A DNA stretch of 64,000 nt from Gemmatimonas sp. (GCF_031426495.1 NZ_JANPLK010000017.1:66517-130516), one strand, 5' to 3'. Shown: positions 50,704-60,645, counted from the first letter of the stretch. Made by a program: numbers and translations. The notes: generated by a model not told the origin, from the sequence alone.

Positions 50704-51206
50704 ACGGTTTTTACGAGTTTCAGTTCTACCTGTTCTCGCTGCTCGCGATCGCGTCGGCGCTGCTCTTCGTGACGCGCAAGAATCCCGTGCCGGCCGCGCT
50801 CTGGCTGGTCAACGTCATGTTCGCGCTGGCCGGATTGTACGTAATGCTTGACGCGCCCTTCGTCGGCGTGATACAGGTGCTCGTCTACGCCGGCGCTATC
50901 ATGGTCGTCTTCGTATTTGTCGTCATGCTGCTCAACCTCGGCCGCAGCGGCATTTCCGATATCCGGTCACTGGGCTCACGCCTTGGGGCCGGTGCCGTCG
51001 GATTGGCGCTGCTGGCGAACTTGCTGGTTGTGCAGCGGCAGAAGATTCCGCGCGTGGCGCTGGCGCCCGAGAGCGACAACGTCGTGGAAGACGTCGCCGC
51101 CTCGCTCTTTACCGATTATCTCGTGGCGTTCGAATTGACCAGTCTCGTGTTGCTGGTAGCGGTCATCGGCGCCGTCCTCCTCGCCAAGAAGCGGGTGCGA
51201 CTATGA
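50700..51206 (+). CDS. nuoJ: NADH-quinone oxidoreductase subunit J
   Basis: This 168-residue membrane subunit has five hydrophobic segments: FYLFSLLAIASALLFVTRKN, VPAALWLVNVMFALAGLYVM, FVGVIQVLVYAGAIMVVFVF (the conserved pi-bulge helix), LGAGAVGLALLANLLVV and LTSLVLLVAVIGAVLLAKKR. It begins on the nuoI stop and ends on the nuoK start, both as ATGA overlaps. Confidence 0.94.
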   Translation: MNGFYEFQFYLFSLLAIASALLFVTRKNPVPAALWLVNVMFALAGLYVMLDAPFVGVIQVLVYAGAIMVVFVFVVMLLNLGRSGISDIRSLGSRLGAGAVGLALLANLLVVQRQKIPRVALAPESDNVVEDVAASLFTDYLVAFELTSLVLLVAVIGAVLLAKKRVRL

Positions 51207-51496
51207 TCTCCGAAGCGCTTATCGTCTCGGCGATTCTGTTCGTGATCGGTGTGGTCGGCGTGCTGACCCGCCGCAACGCGATCATCCTGTTCATGTGCGC
51301 CGAGCTGATGCTCAACGCCGTGAACCTCAGCTTCGTGGCGCTCTCCAAGATGCACAACGTCACGGGCCACGTATTCGTGGTCATGGTGATGACGATCGCG
51401 GCGGCGGAAGCGGCCGTGGGTCTGGCGATTCTGATCTCGGTGTACCGGCATTTCGGCACCGTTGATTTGTCCTCGCTTCGGACGCTTCGCGGATGA
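51203..51496 (+). CDS. nuoK: NADH-quinone oxidoreductase subunit K
   Basis: This 97-residue membrane subunit is related to MnhC/MrpC. Three hydrophobic segments are visible: ALIVSAILFVIGVVGVLTRR, IILFMCAELMLNAVNLSFVA with the conserved glutamate, and HVFVVMVMTIAAAEAAVGLA with the second one. Both ends overlap neighbours by four bases (nuoJ and nuoL). Confidence 0.95.
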   Translation: MISEALIVSAILFVIGVVGVLTRRNAIILFMCAELMLNAVNLSFVALSKMHNVTGHVFVVMVMTIAAAEAAVGLAILISVYRHFGTVDLSSLRTLRG

Positions 51497-53520
51497 TCCC
51501 GACCATGCTTGGCGTGCTCATCGTGCTACCGATCCTTGGCTTCCTCGCCAACGGTTCGATAGCCTTCTTCGGAACGCGGTCGGAGGGCGACGCTGCGACG
51601 ACGGCGCGCCACCCGCTCGTCACCCTGATCGGTCCGGGTGTAATTCTGGCCGCGTTCGGCGTCGCTGTCGCCCTGTTCCTCGACATGCAGCGTGCGCCGG
51701 AACAGGCGCTGCACATCGTGCGGTACGGGCAGTGGATGCCCGTCGGCAATCTGGTCATCGACTGGAGTCTCCAACTCGACCAGCTGTCGATTCTGATGGT
51801 GCTCGTGATCACCGGAGTCGGCTCACTGATCCATCTGTTCTCCATCGGCTACATGCGCGACGATTCGAGCTACGCGCGGTACTTCGCCTATCTCAATCTG
51901 TTTGTCGCCTTCATGCTGTTACTGGTACTTGGCGCGAGTTACCCGGTGCTCTTCGTGGGCTGGGAAGGCGTCGGTCTGGCCTCCTACCTGTTGATCGGCT
52001 TCTGGTTCAGCGACAAGGCCAATGCCGACGCAGGCAAGAAAGCCTTCGTGGTGAATCGTGTCGGCGACTTCGGATTTCTCGTCGCCATGTTCCTGATCTG
52101 GGTCACGACGCAGCGGCTCGACTTCATCGGTGCCCACGCGGCGTTGAGTGGCATGGCTGGCACGCCGGTGGTGCTGGCGATTGCGGTATTTCTGTTCATC
52201 GGCTGCGCGGGGAAGAGCGCGCAGCTGCCGTTATACATCTGGTTGCCCGACGCCATGGCCGGTCCGACGCCGGTCTCGGCGCTGATCCATGCCGCCACGA
52301 TGGTGACCGCCGGTGTGTATCTCGTGGCGCGGGCCGCTCCGATTTTCTCCGGCGCACCGGAAGCGTCGCTGGTGATCACGGCCGTCGGTGCGCTCACCGC
52401 GCTCTTCGCCGCCACGATCGCGATGCGGCAGTGGGACATCAAGAAAGTACTGGCGTACTCCACAGTGTCACAGCTGGGGTACATGTTCATCGGAGTGGGC
52501 AGCGGTGCGTACACGGCGGGCGTTTTCCACCTCGTCACGCATGCCTTCTTCAAGGCGTTGCTGTTCCTCGGGGCCGGCTCGGTGATTCACGCCATGCACC
52601 ACGCGTATCACCATACGCATCGCGACGACGACCCGCAGGATCTGCGCAACATGGGGGGGCTGGCCAAGTATATGCCCGCCACTGCTGCGGCGATGACCCT
52701 GGCCACGCTGGCGATTGCGGGCATTCCGCCGCTGGCCGGGTTCTTCTCGAAGGACGAGATCCTCGCGTCGGTCTTTGCGCGCGCGCACGGCAGCCCTCTT
52801 GCCAGCGCATCGTTGCTCGGCGTTCCCGGCAGCACCGTGCTCTACATCGCGTACGGCTTGAGTGTGCTCACGGCGCTGCTGACCGCGATTTACATGACTC
52901 GCATGCTGCTGCTCGCCTTCTACGGCAACAACCGCACGGGGGAGGCAGAGCAGGAGATGCTGCACGAGGCGCCGGCCATCATGACTGCGCCGGTGCTGGT
53001 GCTCGGTGCCCTGACGCTCGTTGGCGGCTGGCTCAATCTGCCGGCACTGATCCCGATCGGCCCGGTTGGTATCCTGGAACAGTGGCTCGAGCCAGTCACT
53101 GGCAGCAGTGCCACGCGGTTGGCGGGCGCCGGGCATCTCGATCATGCTACGGAAACGATGTTGGTAGCCGTGGCCACGACAGTCGCTGTGGTCGGCATCG
53201 TGATTGCCCTGTTGCGCTACCGGAAGCCCATCGCCGACAAGGCGCACTCGCCGGTCGATGATAGCCTGCTCGCACGTGCATATAACGTGGACGGACTCGT
53301 GGACGCGATCATCGTGCGACCGATCTCCGCGTTTGCCAGCGTGGTGCTCACCCGCGGCGTGGAGACGGGCGTCGATCGTGCGTTCAGCGCCGGCGGATCG
53401 ATGTTGTCGCGCACCGCAGCCCTCGTGGGCAGCAAGTTGCAGGATGGAGACGTGGGGAAGTACGCCTGGCTGTTGGCCGCCGGTGCGCTCGCGCTTCTGG
53501 CTGCCCTCACCCTGAGCTGA
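51493..53520 (+). CDS. nuoL: NADH-quinone oxidoreductase subunit L
   Basis: This 675-residue antiporter-like subunit is at the far end of the membrane arm and carries the long lateral helix. About 14-16 hydrophobic segments are present. LFVGWEGVGLASYLLIGFWF has the key glutamate, and KSAQLPLYIWLPDAMAGPTP and VSALIHAATMVTAGVYLVAR the key lysine and histidines, followed by KVLAYSTVSQLGYMFIGVGS. FKALLFLGAGSVIHAMHHAY is also typical. ATG 51493 overlaps nuoK; nuoM starts three bases after its stop. Confidence 0.95.
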   Translation: MIPTMLGVLIVLPILGFLANGSIAFFGTRSEGDAATTARHPLVTLIGPGVILAAFGVAVALFLDMQRAPEQALHIVRYGQWMPVGNLVIDWSLQLDQLSILMVLVITGVGSLIHLFSIGYMRDDSSYARYFAYLNLFVAFMLLLVLGASYPVLFVGWEGVGLASYLLIGFWFSDKANADAGKKAFVVNRVGDFGFLVAMFLIWVTTQRLDFIGAHAALSGMAGTPVVLAIAVFLFIGCAGKSAQLPLYIWLPDAMAGPTPVSALIHAATMVTAGVYLVARAAPIFSGAPEASLVITAVGALTALFAATIAMRQWDIKKVLAYSTVSQLGYMFIGVGSGAYTAGVFHLVTHAFFKALLFLGAGSVIHAMHHAYHHTHRDDDPQDLRNMGGLAKYMPATAAAMTLATLAIAGIPPLAGFFSKDEILASVFARAHGSPLASASLLGVPGSTVLYIAYGLSVLTALLTAIYMTRMLLLAFYGNNRTGEAEQEMLHEAPAIMTAPVLVLGALTLVGGWLNLPALIPIGPVGILEQWLEPVTGSSATRLAGAGHLDHATETMLVAVATTVAVVGIVIALLRYRKPIADKAHSPVDDSLLARAYNVDGLVDAIIVRPISAFASVVLTRGVETGVDRAFSAGGSMLSRTAALVGSKLQDGDVGKYAWLLAAGALALLAALTLS

Positions 53521-53523
53521 CCG

Positions 53524-55098
53524 ATGCGCGATTTCCTTCTTTCTATCGGAGCCGCGCAGTGGGTGCTGCCGGCTATGCTGATGTGGCCCGTCGCCGCGGC
53601 GTTGCTGGTGCGTTTCGGCGGGCGCGACATGTCGCGCAACGAGGATGGTATTGAAGCGCCAAGTGGCGGGCCGGACGCCCGCGCGCTCACGCTTGCGGCG
53701 CTGACCATTGAAGCACTGCTGAGTCTCGTGCTGTGGGTATCCTACGACCCGTCCGTGACAGGATGGCAAGCGCGTGTGGACCTGCCGTGGCTGACCGACA
53801 TCGGTGCCACCATCAGCCTCGGCGTCGATGGACTGTCGCTGCCGATGGTTGTCATGACAGCACTTGTCCTGCCGCTCGCGTTGCTCGGCTCGTGGAACAA
53901 CGTGCGCGTCCGCACGCCGGCGTTCGGTGCCCTCGCGCTGTTGCTCACGACGGGACTGATCGGCGTCTTCGTCACGCTTGACCTCCTGGCCTTCTATCTC
54001 GCGTGGGAGCTGATGCTGATTCCCACGTACTTCCTGATCGGCGTCTGGGGCGCGGCGGGGCAGTCGCGCGCCAGCCTGCGCTATGTGCTGTTCACGCTCG
54101 TCGGCTCGTTGCTGATGCTGGTGGCGATCCTGGCCTTGTGGACACTCGGCGGTAGTGCGTCGTTCCATATCGATCAGCTCATCGGACTCACGCTCACACC
54201 GCGCGCGCAGCTTTGGATGTTCGGCGCGTTTTTCCTCGCCTTCGCGGTGAAGTCGGCGTTGGTGCCGTTTCACACCTGGTTGCCGGACGCACAGGGTGCC
54301 GCACCGACGTTTGCGGCCGTCACCCTCGGCATCAAAGTCGGCGCGTACGCGATCCTGCGTTTCGCGATTCCGCTTTTCCCCGCGGCCGCCATGGAGCCGA
54401 CGGTGCGTGGCATCATCCTGGTGCTGTCGGTGATCGCCATCGTGTACGGCGCCCTGCTGGCGATGTCGCAGCGCGATATGAAGCGGATGGTGTCGTACAG
54501 CTCGATCAGCCACCTCGGCTTCATCATGCTCGGATGCTTCGCGCTTACGCAGCAGGCGGTGCAGGGCGCCGTGGTAACCATCGTCAATAGCGGTATCTCC
54601 ACGACGGCGCTCTTCCTGCTGGTCGGCATGCTCGAGGACCGGCGCGGTACGACCGATATGGCCGGCTTTGGTGGCATCGCCCGGGTGGTCCCGATGTTCA
54701 GTGTCATGCTGACGCTCGTCATGCTGTCCACGATCGGCCTGCCCGGCACGAATGGATTTGTCGGTGAGTTCCTCGTGCTGATCGGGACCTACGCGGAGCG
54801 CCCGGTGCTCGCGGTCATTGCGACCAGCGGCGTGATCTTTGCTGCGGCGTATGGACTGCAGGCGTTGCAGCGCGTCCTGTTCGAGCGGATCGATACCGCC
54901 AAGAATGGCGCGCTGACCGACTTCACCGGCCGTGAGCGCGTGGTCATGGCGGCGTTCGCCGTCGCGATCATCTACCTCGGCGTGTCGCCGCAGCAAATGC
55001 TGCAGCGCATCGAGGGCGCTTCACAGAACATCATCGAGTCGGTGCGCTTCGGTCCGAACGCGGCGGCTTCGCTCCCCAACGTCTCCGTGGTCCGCTGA
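53524..55098 (+). CDS. nuoM: NADH-quinone oxidoreductase subunit M
   Basis: This 524-residue antiporter-like subunit pumps protons. About 14 hydrophobic segments are visible, with LLAFYLAWELMLIPTYFLIG (key glutamate), KSALVPFHTWLPDAQGAAPT (key lysine) and RMVSYSSISHLGFIMLGCFA. The first segment MRDFLLSIGAAQWVLPAMLM is a normal start. Its stop TGA shares a base with the nuoN ATG. Confidence 0.95.
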   Translation: MRDFLLSIGAAQWVLPAMLMWPVAAALLVRFGGRDMSRNEDGIEAPSGGPDARALTLAALTIEALLSLVLWVSYDPSVTGWQARVDLPWLTDIGATISLGVDGLSLPMVVMTALVLPLALLGSWNNVRVRTPAFGALALLLTTGLIGVFVTLDLLAFYLAWELMLIPTYFLIGVWGAAGQSRASLRYVLFTLVGSLLMLVAILALWTLGGSASFHIDQLIGLTLTPRAQLWMFGAFFLAFAVKSALVPFHTWLPDAQGAAPTFAAVTLGIKVGAYAILRFAIPLFPAAAMEPTVRGIILVLSVIAIVYGALLAMSQRDMKRMVSYSSISHLGFIMLGCFALTQQAVQGAVVTIVNSGISTTALFLLVGMLEDRRGTTDMAGFGGIARVVPMFSVMLTLVMLSTIGLPGTNGFVGEFLVLIGTYAERPVLAVIATSGVIFAAAYGLQALQRVLFERIDTAKNGALTDFTGRERVVMAAFAVAIIYLGVSPQQMLQRIEGASQNIIESVRFGPNAAASLPNVSVVR

Positions 55099-56660
55099 TG
55101 GGCGCTACCCTTTCGGCTGGCGCGCTCTTCCGCGCGCTGGCTCCCGAACTCCTGCTGTCCGCCGGCGCGATGGTCATGCTGCTGGCGACGGTCTGGAATC
55201 CGCAGAGCAACGACGCGGTCATGGCGGAGGGCGCCGAGAAGACGAGCGCCCTGACCCGTTTCGGCATCGTGCTGTGTCTGCTCGTTGGCTTGGTGGTGAT
55301 GATCGCGTGGGGAGACGGCGTGAACGGCACGCCGGACCAGCGCATTGCGGGCGACGGATTCCGCTGGGCCATTGATCTCGTGATCCTGCTCGGCACGGTC
55401 CTCTCGCTCATCTTGCTCGACGCCGAACACCACCGGAGCGCGGCCTTCAGTCCGGAGGTGCCAGTGCTGATGCTGCTCGCGGCCACCGGCATGATGGTGC
55501 TCGCCGCGGCCCGCGATCTGATGTTCGTGTTCCTGGGCATCGAATTGATGTCGCTGGCGATCTACGTGCTGGCCGGTGTGAACCGTCGCAGTGCGCGCGG
55601 TGCCGAGGCGGCGGTGAAGTACTTCCTGCTCGGATCGGTGTCGTCCGGCTTCCTGCTGTACGGCATCGCGCTGATTTACGGGGCAACGGGCAGCACGCGC
55701 CTGGTCGACATCGCGCAATGGGTGTCGACGCAGCAGAACCTCGGGCCGATGTTCATCGTCGGAATTGGCCTCCTGCTCGTCGGCTTTGGATTCAAGGTGG
55801 CGGCCGCGCCGTTCCATTTGTGGACGCCGGATGTTTACGATGGCGCGCCGTTGCCGATCACAGCGTTCATGTCGGCCTGCGTCAAAACCGCGGCGTTCGC
55901 CGTCTTCGCACGCGTGATGATCGAAGCCATGCCGGGAGCCGCCGCGCGCTGGCACTCGGCGATGTGGTGGCTGGCGGTCGTGACGATGGTGGCGGGCAAC
56001 GTGTTCGCGCTGTCGCAAAAGAATCTGGTGCGTTTGCTCGCGTACTCCAGCATCGCACACGCCGGCTATCTGCTCGTCACCATCGTGGTGGCCTCGACCG
56101 CCGGCACGACGGCGCTGGTCTTCTATGCCGTGTCCTATACGCTGGCCACGATGGGTGCGTTTGGCGTCCTGATCGTCGTCAATGGGGGGCGTGATCGGTC
56201 ACCGACCCTCGACGACATCGCGGGCCTCTGGTTGGTCCGCCCGTGGCTCGCTGTTTCGATGGCGGTCTTCCTGCTGGCATTCATGGGCATGCCGCTGGTA
56301 GGGGGCATGGGCTTCTTTGCCAAGTGGTATTTGCTTCAAGCCGCCTTGCAGGCCACGACACCGCAGACCATCCTCGCGGTCATCGTGGTGCTGAGCAGCG
56401 CCGTGTCGGCGGCGTATTATCTGTCCGTGATCTCGGCGATGTTCATGCGCCCGCGTCCGACTGGTCATCCCGTGCCGTCCACCATTCCGATGGCGCAATC
56501 GCTCATCACCGTCACGTGTGTGCTGCTGCTCGTGCTGGGCGTCTATCCGACTCCCATGATCGAACTCGCTCGTCGCGCACTCCCGGGATCCGCTTCGTCT
56601 GCCGGCGTGCCAACGCCGAACGGTGCGCCGAGGCTGCAAGCCGCGAGCCTCGTCCGGTGA
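55098..56660 (+). CDS. nuoN: NADH-quinone oxidoreductase subunit N
   Basis: This 520-residue antiporter-like subunit closes the operon. It has about 14 hydrophobic segments, with FVFLGIELMSLAIYVLAGVN, KVAAAPFHLWTPDVYDGAPL and PITAFMSACVKTAAFAVFAR carrying the usual lysines, then NLVRLLAYSSIAHAGYLLVT. The N-terminal MGATLSAGALFRALAPELLL is typical of NuoN. A weak stem-loop with a T-rich tail follows at 56665-56692. Confidence 0.95.
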   Translation: MGATLSAGALFRALAPELLLSAGAMVMLLATVWNPQSNDAVMAEGAEKTSALTRFGIVLCLLVGLVVMIAWGDGVNGTPDQRIAGDGFRWAIDLVILLGTVLSLILLDAEHHRSAAFSPEVPVLMLLAATGMMVLAAARDLMFVFLGIELMSLAIYVLAGVNRRSARGAEAAVKYFLLGSVSSGFLLYGIALIYGATGSTRLVDIAQWVSTQQNLGPMFIVGIGLLLVGFGFKVAAAPFHLWTPDVYDGAPLPITAFMSACVKTAAFAVFARVMIEAMPGAAARWHSAMWWLAVVTMVAGNVFALSQKNLVRLLAYSSIAHAGYLLVTIVVASTAGTTALVFYAVSYTLATMGAFGVLIVVNGGRDRSPTLDDIAGLWLVRPWLAVSMAVFLLAFMGMPLVGGMGFFAKWYLLQAALQATTPQTILAVIVVLSSAVSAAYYLSVISAMFMRPRPTGHPVPSTIPMAQSLITVTCVLLLVLGVYPTPMIELARRALPGSASSAGVPTPNGAPRLQAASLVR

Positions 56661-56664
56661 GTGC

Positions 56665-56692
56665 CTTCGATGTGCGCGAAGTAATTTCTTTT
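56665..56692 (+). terminator. Weak terminator-like stem after nuoN
   Basis: CTTCG (56665-56669) pairs with CGAAG (56677-56681), and TAATTTCTTTT follows. The stem is only five bases, so the end of the nuo operon is uncertain. Confidence 0.3.
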
Positions 56693-56715
56693 CCCACTTT
56701 CGTCACTCTCCGATA

Positions 56716-58095
56716 ATGTCCATCAGTCAGACGATCTTCCGGCAGTACGACGTCCGCGGCATCGTGGGCACCGACCTCACTGAAGAAGTGGCCTATGGGC
56801 TCGGGCGCGGCTACGCGGCCTATCTCGACACCCACGGCATCAAGGGCGCCGTCGCGGTCGGGCGCGACAATCGGCCAAGTGGCGACGCGCTGCGCGATGC
56901 GCTCGTGCGCGGACTCACCGAATGCGGTGTAGACGTTGTGGACGTGGGCGTGGTCCCGACACCGCTGTTGTATTGGACGCTGCATCACGAGTCAGTGGTC
57001 GGCGGCATCCAGATTACCGGATCGCACAATCCGCCCGAGTACAACGGCTTCAAGATGTGCGTCGGCACCGGATCGTTGCATGGTGAGGAGATTCAGGTCC
57101 TTTACCGGCTGATCGTCGGCGGCGTGTTTCCCTCAGGCGTCGGTGCGGTGCGCCATGTACCGGTCATCGACCGCTATGTCGAGGACATCGCCGCACGAGT
57201 GGGTCGGATCACGCGCCCCGACGGCTCAACGCTCAAGGTCGTGTACGACTGTGGCAACGGCGCGGCCGCACTGGTCGCCCCGCAGTTGATGACCGCGCTC
57301 GGCATCGACGGAATCGGTCTATTCACCGAGAGCGATGGCACGTTTCCCAACCATCATCCAGACCCCACGGTCCCCGAGAATCTCGAGGACTGCATTTCGG
57401 CGGTGAAGGCGAGTGGTTCGGAAATCGGCGTGGCCTTCGATGGCGATGCTGATCGGATCGGCGTAGTGGATCGCGACGGCCGGATCATCTGGGGCGATCA
57501 CATTCTCATCCTTTATGCGCGCGACGTGCTCGCCCGCACGGGTTCCGGTCAGCCGATCATCTTCGATGTGAAGTGCTCGCAGGCGCTGATGGATGGCATC
57601 GAGAAGGCGGGTGGTGTGCCCGTGATGTGGAAGACGGGCCATTCCCTCATCAAGGACAAGATGAAGGAGATGCACGCGCCGATTGCCGGTGAGATGTCCG
57701 GGCACATGTTCTTCACCGAAAGCTTCTACGGACACGACGATGCCTTGTACGCGGCCGCGCGATTGCTGCGCATCATCGCCGATTCCGGGAAGCGTATCGA
57801 TGAGCTGCTCTCCGACGTGCCGCCGTTCGTGTCTACGCCGGAGCTGCGCATCGACACCGACGAAGAGTCGAAGTTCGCGATCGTCGCTCGCGCCGCCGCG
57901 CATTTCAAGGCCACCCACGAGGTGATCGACGTCGATGGGGTGCGCGTGCTCTTCGGTGATGGCTGGGGACTTCTGCGCGCCTCGAACACGCAGCCGGTCA
58001 TCGTTGCGCGCTTCGAAGCCAGCTCGGCCGAACGGCTGGCCGAGATTCGCGGCGTGATGGAAGGATGGTTGCACACTCAGGGTGTTTCGCTCTGA
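56716..58095 (+). CDS. Phosphomannomutase / phosphoglucomutase
   Basis: This 459-residue alpha-D-phosphohexomutase moves phosphate between C6 and C1 of mannose or glucose, feeding nucleotide sugars for surface polysaccharides. SISQTIFRQYDVRGIVGTDL begins the protein, the phosphoserine loop is QITGSHNPPEYNGFKM near residue 101, the metal-binding loop FDGDADRIGVVD near 242, the sugar-binding GEMSGHMFF near 335, and SNTQPVIVARFEA near the end binds phosphate. These features resemble AlgC and ManB type enzymes. ATG 56716 matches the family start. Sugar specificity cannot be set from sequence. Confidence 0.93.
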   Translation: MSISQTIFRQYDVRGIVGTDLTEEVAYGLGRGYAAYLDTHGIKGAVAVGRDNRPSGDALRDALVRGLTECGVDVVDVGVVPTPLLYWTLHHESVVGGIQITGSHNPPEYNGFKMCVGTGSLHGEEIQVLYRLIVGGVFPSGVGAVRHVPVIDRYVEDIAARVGRITRPDGSTLKVVYDCGNGAAALVAPQLMTALGIDGIGLFTESDGTFPNHHPDPTVPENLEDCISAVKASGSEIGVAFDGDADRIGVVDRDGRIIWGDHILILYARDVLARTGSGQPIIFDVKCSQALMDGIEKAGGVPVMWKTGHSLIKDKMKEMHAPIAGEMSGHMFFTESFYGHDDALYAAARLLRIIADSGKRIDELLSDVPPFVSTPELRIDTDEESKFAIVARAAAHFKATHEVIDVDGVRVLFGDGWGLLRASNTQPVIVARFEASSAERLAEIRGVMEGWLHTQGVSL

Positions 58096-58116
58096 TCGCG
58101 CGAACGGATCGCTGAG

Positions 58117-60645
58117 ATGGGCGCACGCAGCGGACTGATTCTCGGTCTGGCGATCGCCGCCGCGCTGCTCCTGCTGGGGCGCGCGGTCACGGCGTTGCTC
58201 GTCGATCACGCGTGGTTTACCGCGATGGGGCTGCCCGCCCTGTTCTGGGAACAGGTCATCGATACGGCGATCCTGCAGGGCGGTGCGTGGTGCGTGGGTA
58301 CACTGTTCGCGTTCGCCAATCTGCACGCGGTGCGGCGCACGATCGTGGCGGTGGCGGTGCCGTCACGCGTCGCGAATCTCGAGCTCACGGCGATGATCTC
58401 GGGACAGCGGCTGCTGGCTGTGACCGTGGTCTTGGCGATTCTCGTCGGTGGCGTGCTCGCGATTCCACTCACCAACTGGGTGGATCTCGCGCTCTTTCGA
58501 CACGGCTTGCCCTTTGGGGAGATCGAAGGCGTGCTGGGGCGCGATCTTGGCTTCTACCTGTACTGGTTGCCGATCGAAGAGACGCTGTATCTGTGGTCGT
58601 TGGTGAGCGTGGTGTCGATGACGGCGTTGGTGGTCGTGCTGTACGCGCTCACGCGAAGTCTGCGGATGGAAGGTCGGCGTGTGGCCGCCTCGACGCATGT
58701 GCGGCGCCACCTGAGTGCGTTGGGCGCCGTCGTGTTGTTGCTCCTGGCCTGGAGCTATCGTCTCGACGGCTTCGACCTGCTGCGACAGGGGAGTGGGCCG
58801 GACGGGATGTTCCTCAAGGTCGATCATCGCGTCACGATGCGGATGGACTACCTACTGTCGTTTGGCAGTGCGCTCGCGGCGCTCGTCGTGTTTCGGACAG
58901 GGTGGGTCGGTCAGCTGCGCGCCGCGTTTCTCACGCTCACTTCTATTCTGATCGCCGCACTGGGCTTGCGGCACGTCGCGCCGATTGTGCTGGCCCGGAC
59001 CCATCTGCTCGGCGATCCCGCCACTCGCGATCTTGATTACTTCGCGTCCCGCGCGCTGTATAGCCGGCGCGCATTCGACGTCGAAGGCATGCGCGTCGTG
59101 CATCGCGACAGTGGCGCCGCGTTGCTCACGCGCGTACCACGAGCCGGCCTGCCGGTTCGCCTCAGCCTGTGGGATCGTGGCACCCTGGCGACGGCTATGC
59201 CGGCCACGCGTGCACCAGAGGGTGAGCCACGCGACGTCGCGCCATCGGATCAGGCCATGGGCGACGCGTCGCCGTTGGGATGGACCGTGGTGGGTGATCG
59301 CACCACTGCGTTGGTGGTGCGTCGGCCCGTCGGTAGCGCCGAGGGATGGCTGGCGTCGGCGGTCGATGCCACGCGACCGACGGTGCGAGACAGCCAAGTC
59401 GAGTTCGCGCAAACGACCGACGACTACGCCGGCGACGAGCCGCTGGTCGGTCCCGGGCTGCGTGGCGCACGTCTCGTCGATGCCGAGCATGCCCGAGGGG
59501 TGCGCGGCGTGTCGCTGACGTCGCTGCGCGCGAGGATCGCACACGCGTGGGCACTTCGCGACCTGTCCTTGCTCGATGCGGACACCAGCGCCGTTGAGCC
59601 ACTGCTCGTGACCCATCGCGATGTGCGCGAGCGCGTGGCGCGGCTCGCGCCGATTTTCGTGCAGGGAAATGACGTCTTGCCGCTCGTGCACGAGGCTCGC
59701 CTCTACTGGACGCTGCAGCTGTATAGCGCGTCCGATCGCTATCCGCTCGGTCAGCAGTGGCAGTTGTCGACGGGCGTGTACAGCTACTTCCGCCTGGCGG
59801 CGACAGCGGTCGTCGAGGCGTCCAGCGGTCGCGTGCGCCTGGTGGCTGCACCGAGGCCCGACGCGCCGACCCGGACATGGATCGTGCGGCTCCCGTCCCT
59901 GTTCGCGACGCCGGGCGAATTGGCCCCGGCACTCGTGGCGCAGTTGCCGCCGGCCAGTGAAAGCGCGGTGGCGCAGATCAAGACATTCGCGCGCTTTGGT
60001 TCGAGACTCGAGGGAACGGTCATCCGCCAGCTGCCCGACAGCGCGCTGGTTGGCGGCACCCCACCGCCACACTGGATCGGCAACGAACGCGAGCGGTTGG
60101 TCGCGTGGAGCGTGCCACTGCTCGACGGGGGTGACCAGATCGGCGGTGTCGCGACCGTGAGTGGCGGACTGGCCCGGCAAACGTGGTGGGACTCGACCAC
60201 CATCCCCCGCCAGCGTTGGCGCGCGACCACCGAGCGCATGCAGGCGGCGCTCGACAGTGCGCGCAGTGCCATGCCCGACGGCACGCGCCGTGAACCGCGT
60301 ATTCGCGCCGGACGGGTCAGCACCGTCATGACACCGACCGGTCCGTTGTTGGTGCAACCGCTGCTCTGGAATCGCGTGGAAGGCAGCACGATCATCGCGC
60401 GCCTCGTGGCGTCCGACGGCGTCCGCCTCGGCGTCGGGAGCACGTTGGTCGAAGCATTGGGACGGATGGGCGATATCCCGATGCCACTGGCGCCACCAGC
60501 AGCGTCAGGAGAGGAGGGCCCGCCGTCGGACGCCGCCCGCCGGTGGTACGTCGCCATGCGGGACGCACTGCGACGTGGCGATTGGGCGAAGTTCGGTGCA
60601 GCGTTTGATAGTCTGGGCCGCGTATTGGAACGACCGCCGCAATGA
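58117..60645 (+). CDS. UPF0182 family membrane protein (COG1615-like)
   Basis: An 842-residue protein of unknown function. The first 300 residues hold about seven hydrophobic segments (for example LAIAAALLLLGRAVTALLVD, LLAVTVVLAILVGGVLAIPL, VVSMTALVVVLYALTRSLR). The rest is a large soluble part. Near residues 500-560 it reads RDVRERVARLAPIFVQGNDV and ARLYWTLQLYSASDRYPLGQ, which match what I recall of UPF0182 proteins (calculated as membrane proteins with an extracytoplasmic domain). Similarity is moderate and the C-terminal half looks divergent. It starts 21 bases after the phosphomutase, so co-transcription is likely. Confidence 0.78.
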   Translation: MGARSGLILGLAIAAALLLLGRAVTALLVDHAWFTAMGLPALFWEQVIDTAILQGGAWCVGTLFAFANLHAVRRTIVAVAVPSRVANLELTAMISGQRLLAVTVVLAILVGGVLAIPLTNWVDLALFRHGLPFGEIEGVLGRDLGFYLYWLPIEETLYLWSLVSVVSMTALVVVLYALTRSLRMEGRRVAASTHVRRHLSALGAVVLLLLAWSYRLDGFDLLRQGSGPDGMFLKVDHRVTMRMDYLLSFGSALAALVVFRTGWVGQLRAAFLTLTSILIAALGLRHVAPIVLARTHLLGDPATRDLDYFASRALYSRRAFDVEGMRVVHRDSGAALLTRVPRAGLPVRLSLWDRGTLATAMPATRAPEGEPRDVAPSDQAMGDASPLGWTVVGDRTTALVVRRPVGSAEGWLASAVDATRPTVRDSQVEFAQTTDDYAGDEPLVGPGLRGARLVDAEHARGVRGVSLTSLRARIAHAWALRDLSLLDADTSAVEPLLVTHRDVRERVARLAPIFVQGNDVLPLVHEARLYWTLQLYSASDRYPLGQQWQLSTGVYSYFRLAATAVVEASSGRVRLVAAPRPDAPTRTWIVRLPSLFATPGELAPALVAQLPPASESAVAQIKTFARFGSRLEGTVIRQLPDSALVGGTPPPHWIGNERERLVAWSVPLLDGGDQIGGVATVSGGLARQTWWDSTTIPRQRWRATTERMQAALDSARSAMPDGTRREPRIRAGRVSTVMTPTGPLLVQPLLWNRVEGSTIIARLVASDGVRLGVGSTLVEALGRMGDIPMPLAPPAASGEEGPPSDAARRWYVAMRDALRRGDWAKFGAAFDSLGRVLERPPQ

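Noticed and set aside
51462..53261. 599-residue open frame on the plus strand overlapping nuoL
   Set aside because: It runs in another frame through nuoL and is composed of Arg, Ala, Gly and His repeats typical of a shifted high-GC gene.
52468..54996. 842-residue open frame on the minus strand
   Set aside because: It lies antisense to nuoL and nuoM, is rich in Arg, His, Gln and Asp, has no recognisable motif, and is explained by codon bias of high-GC genes.
58852..60357. 501-residue open frame on the minus strand
   Set aside because: It is antisense to the UPF0182 gene and rich in Arg, His and Gln, without a recognisable motif.
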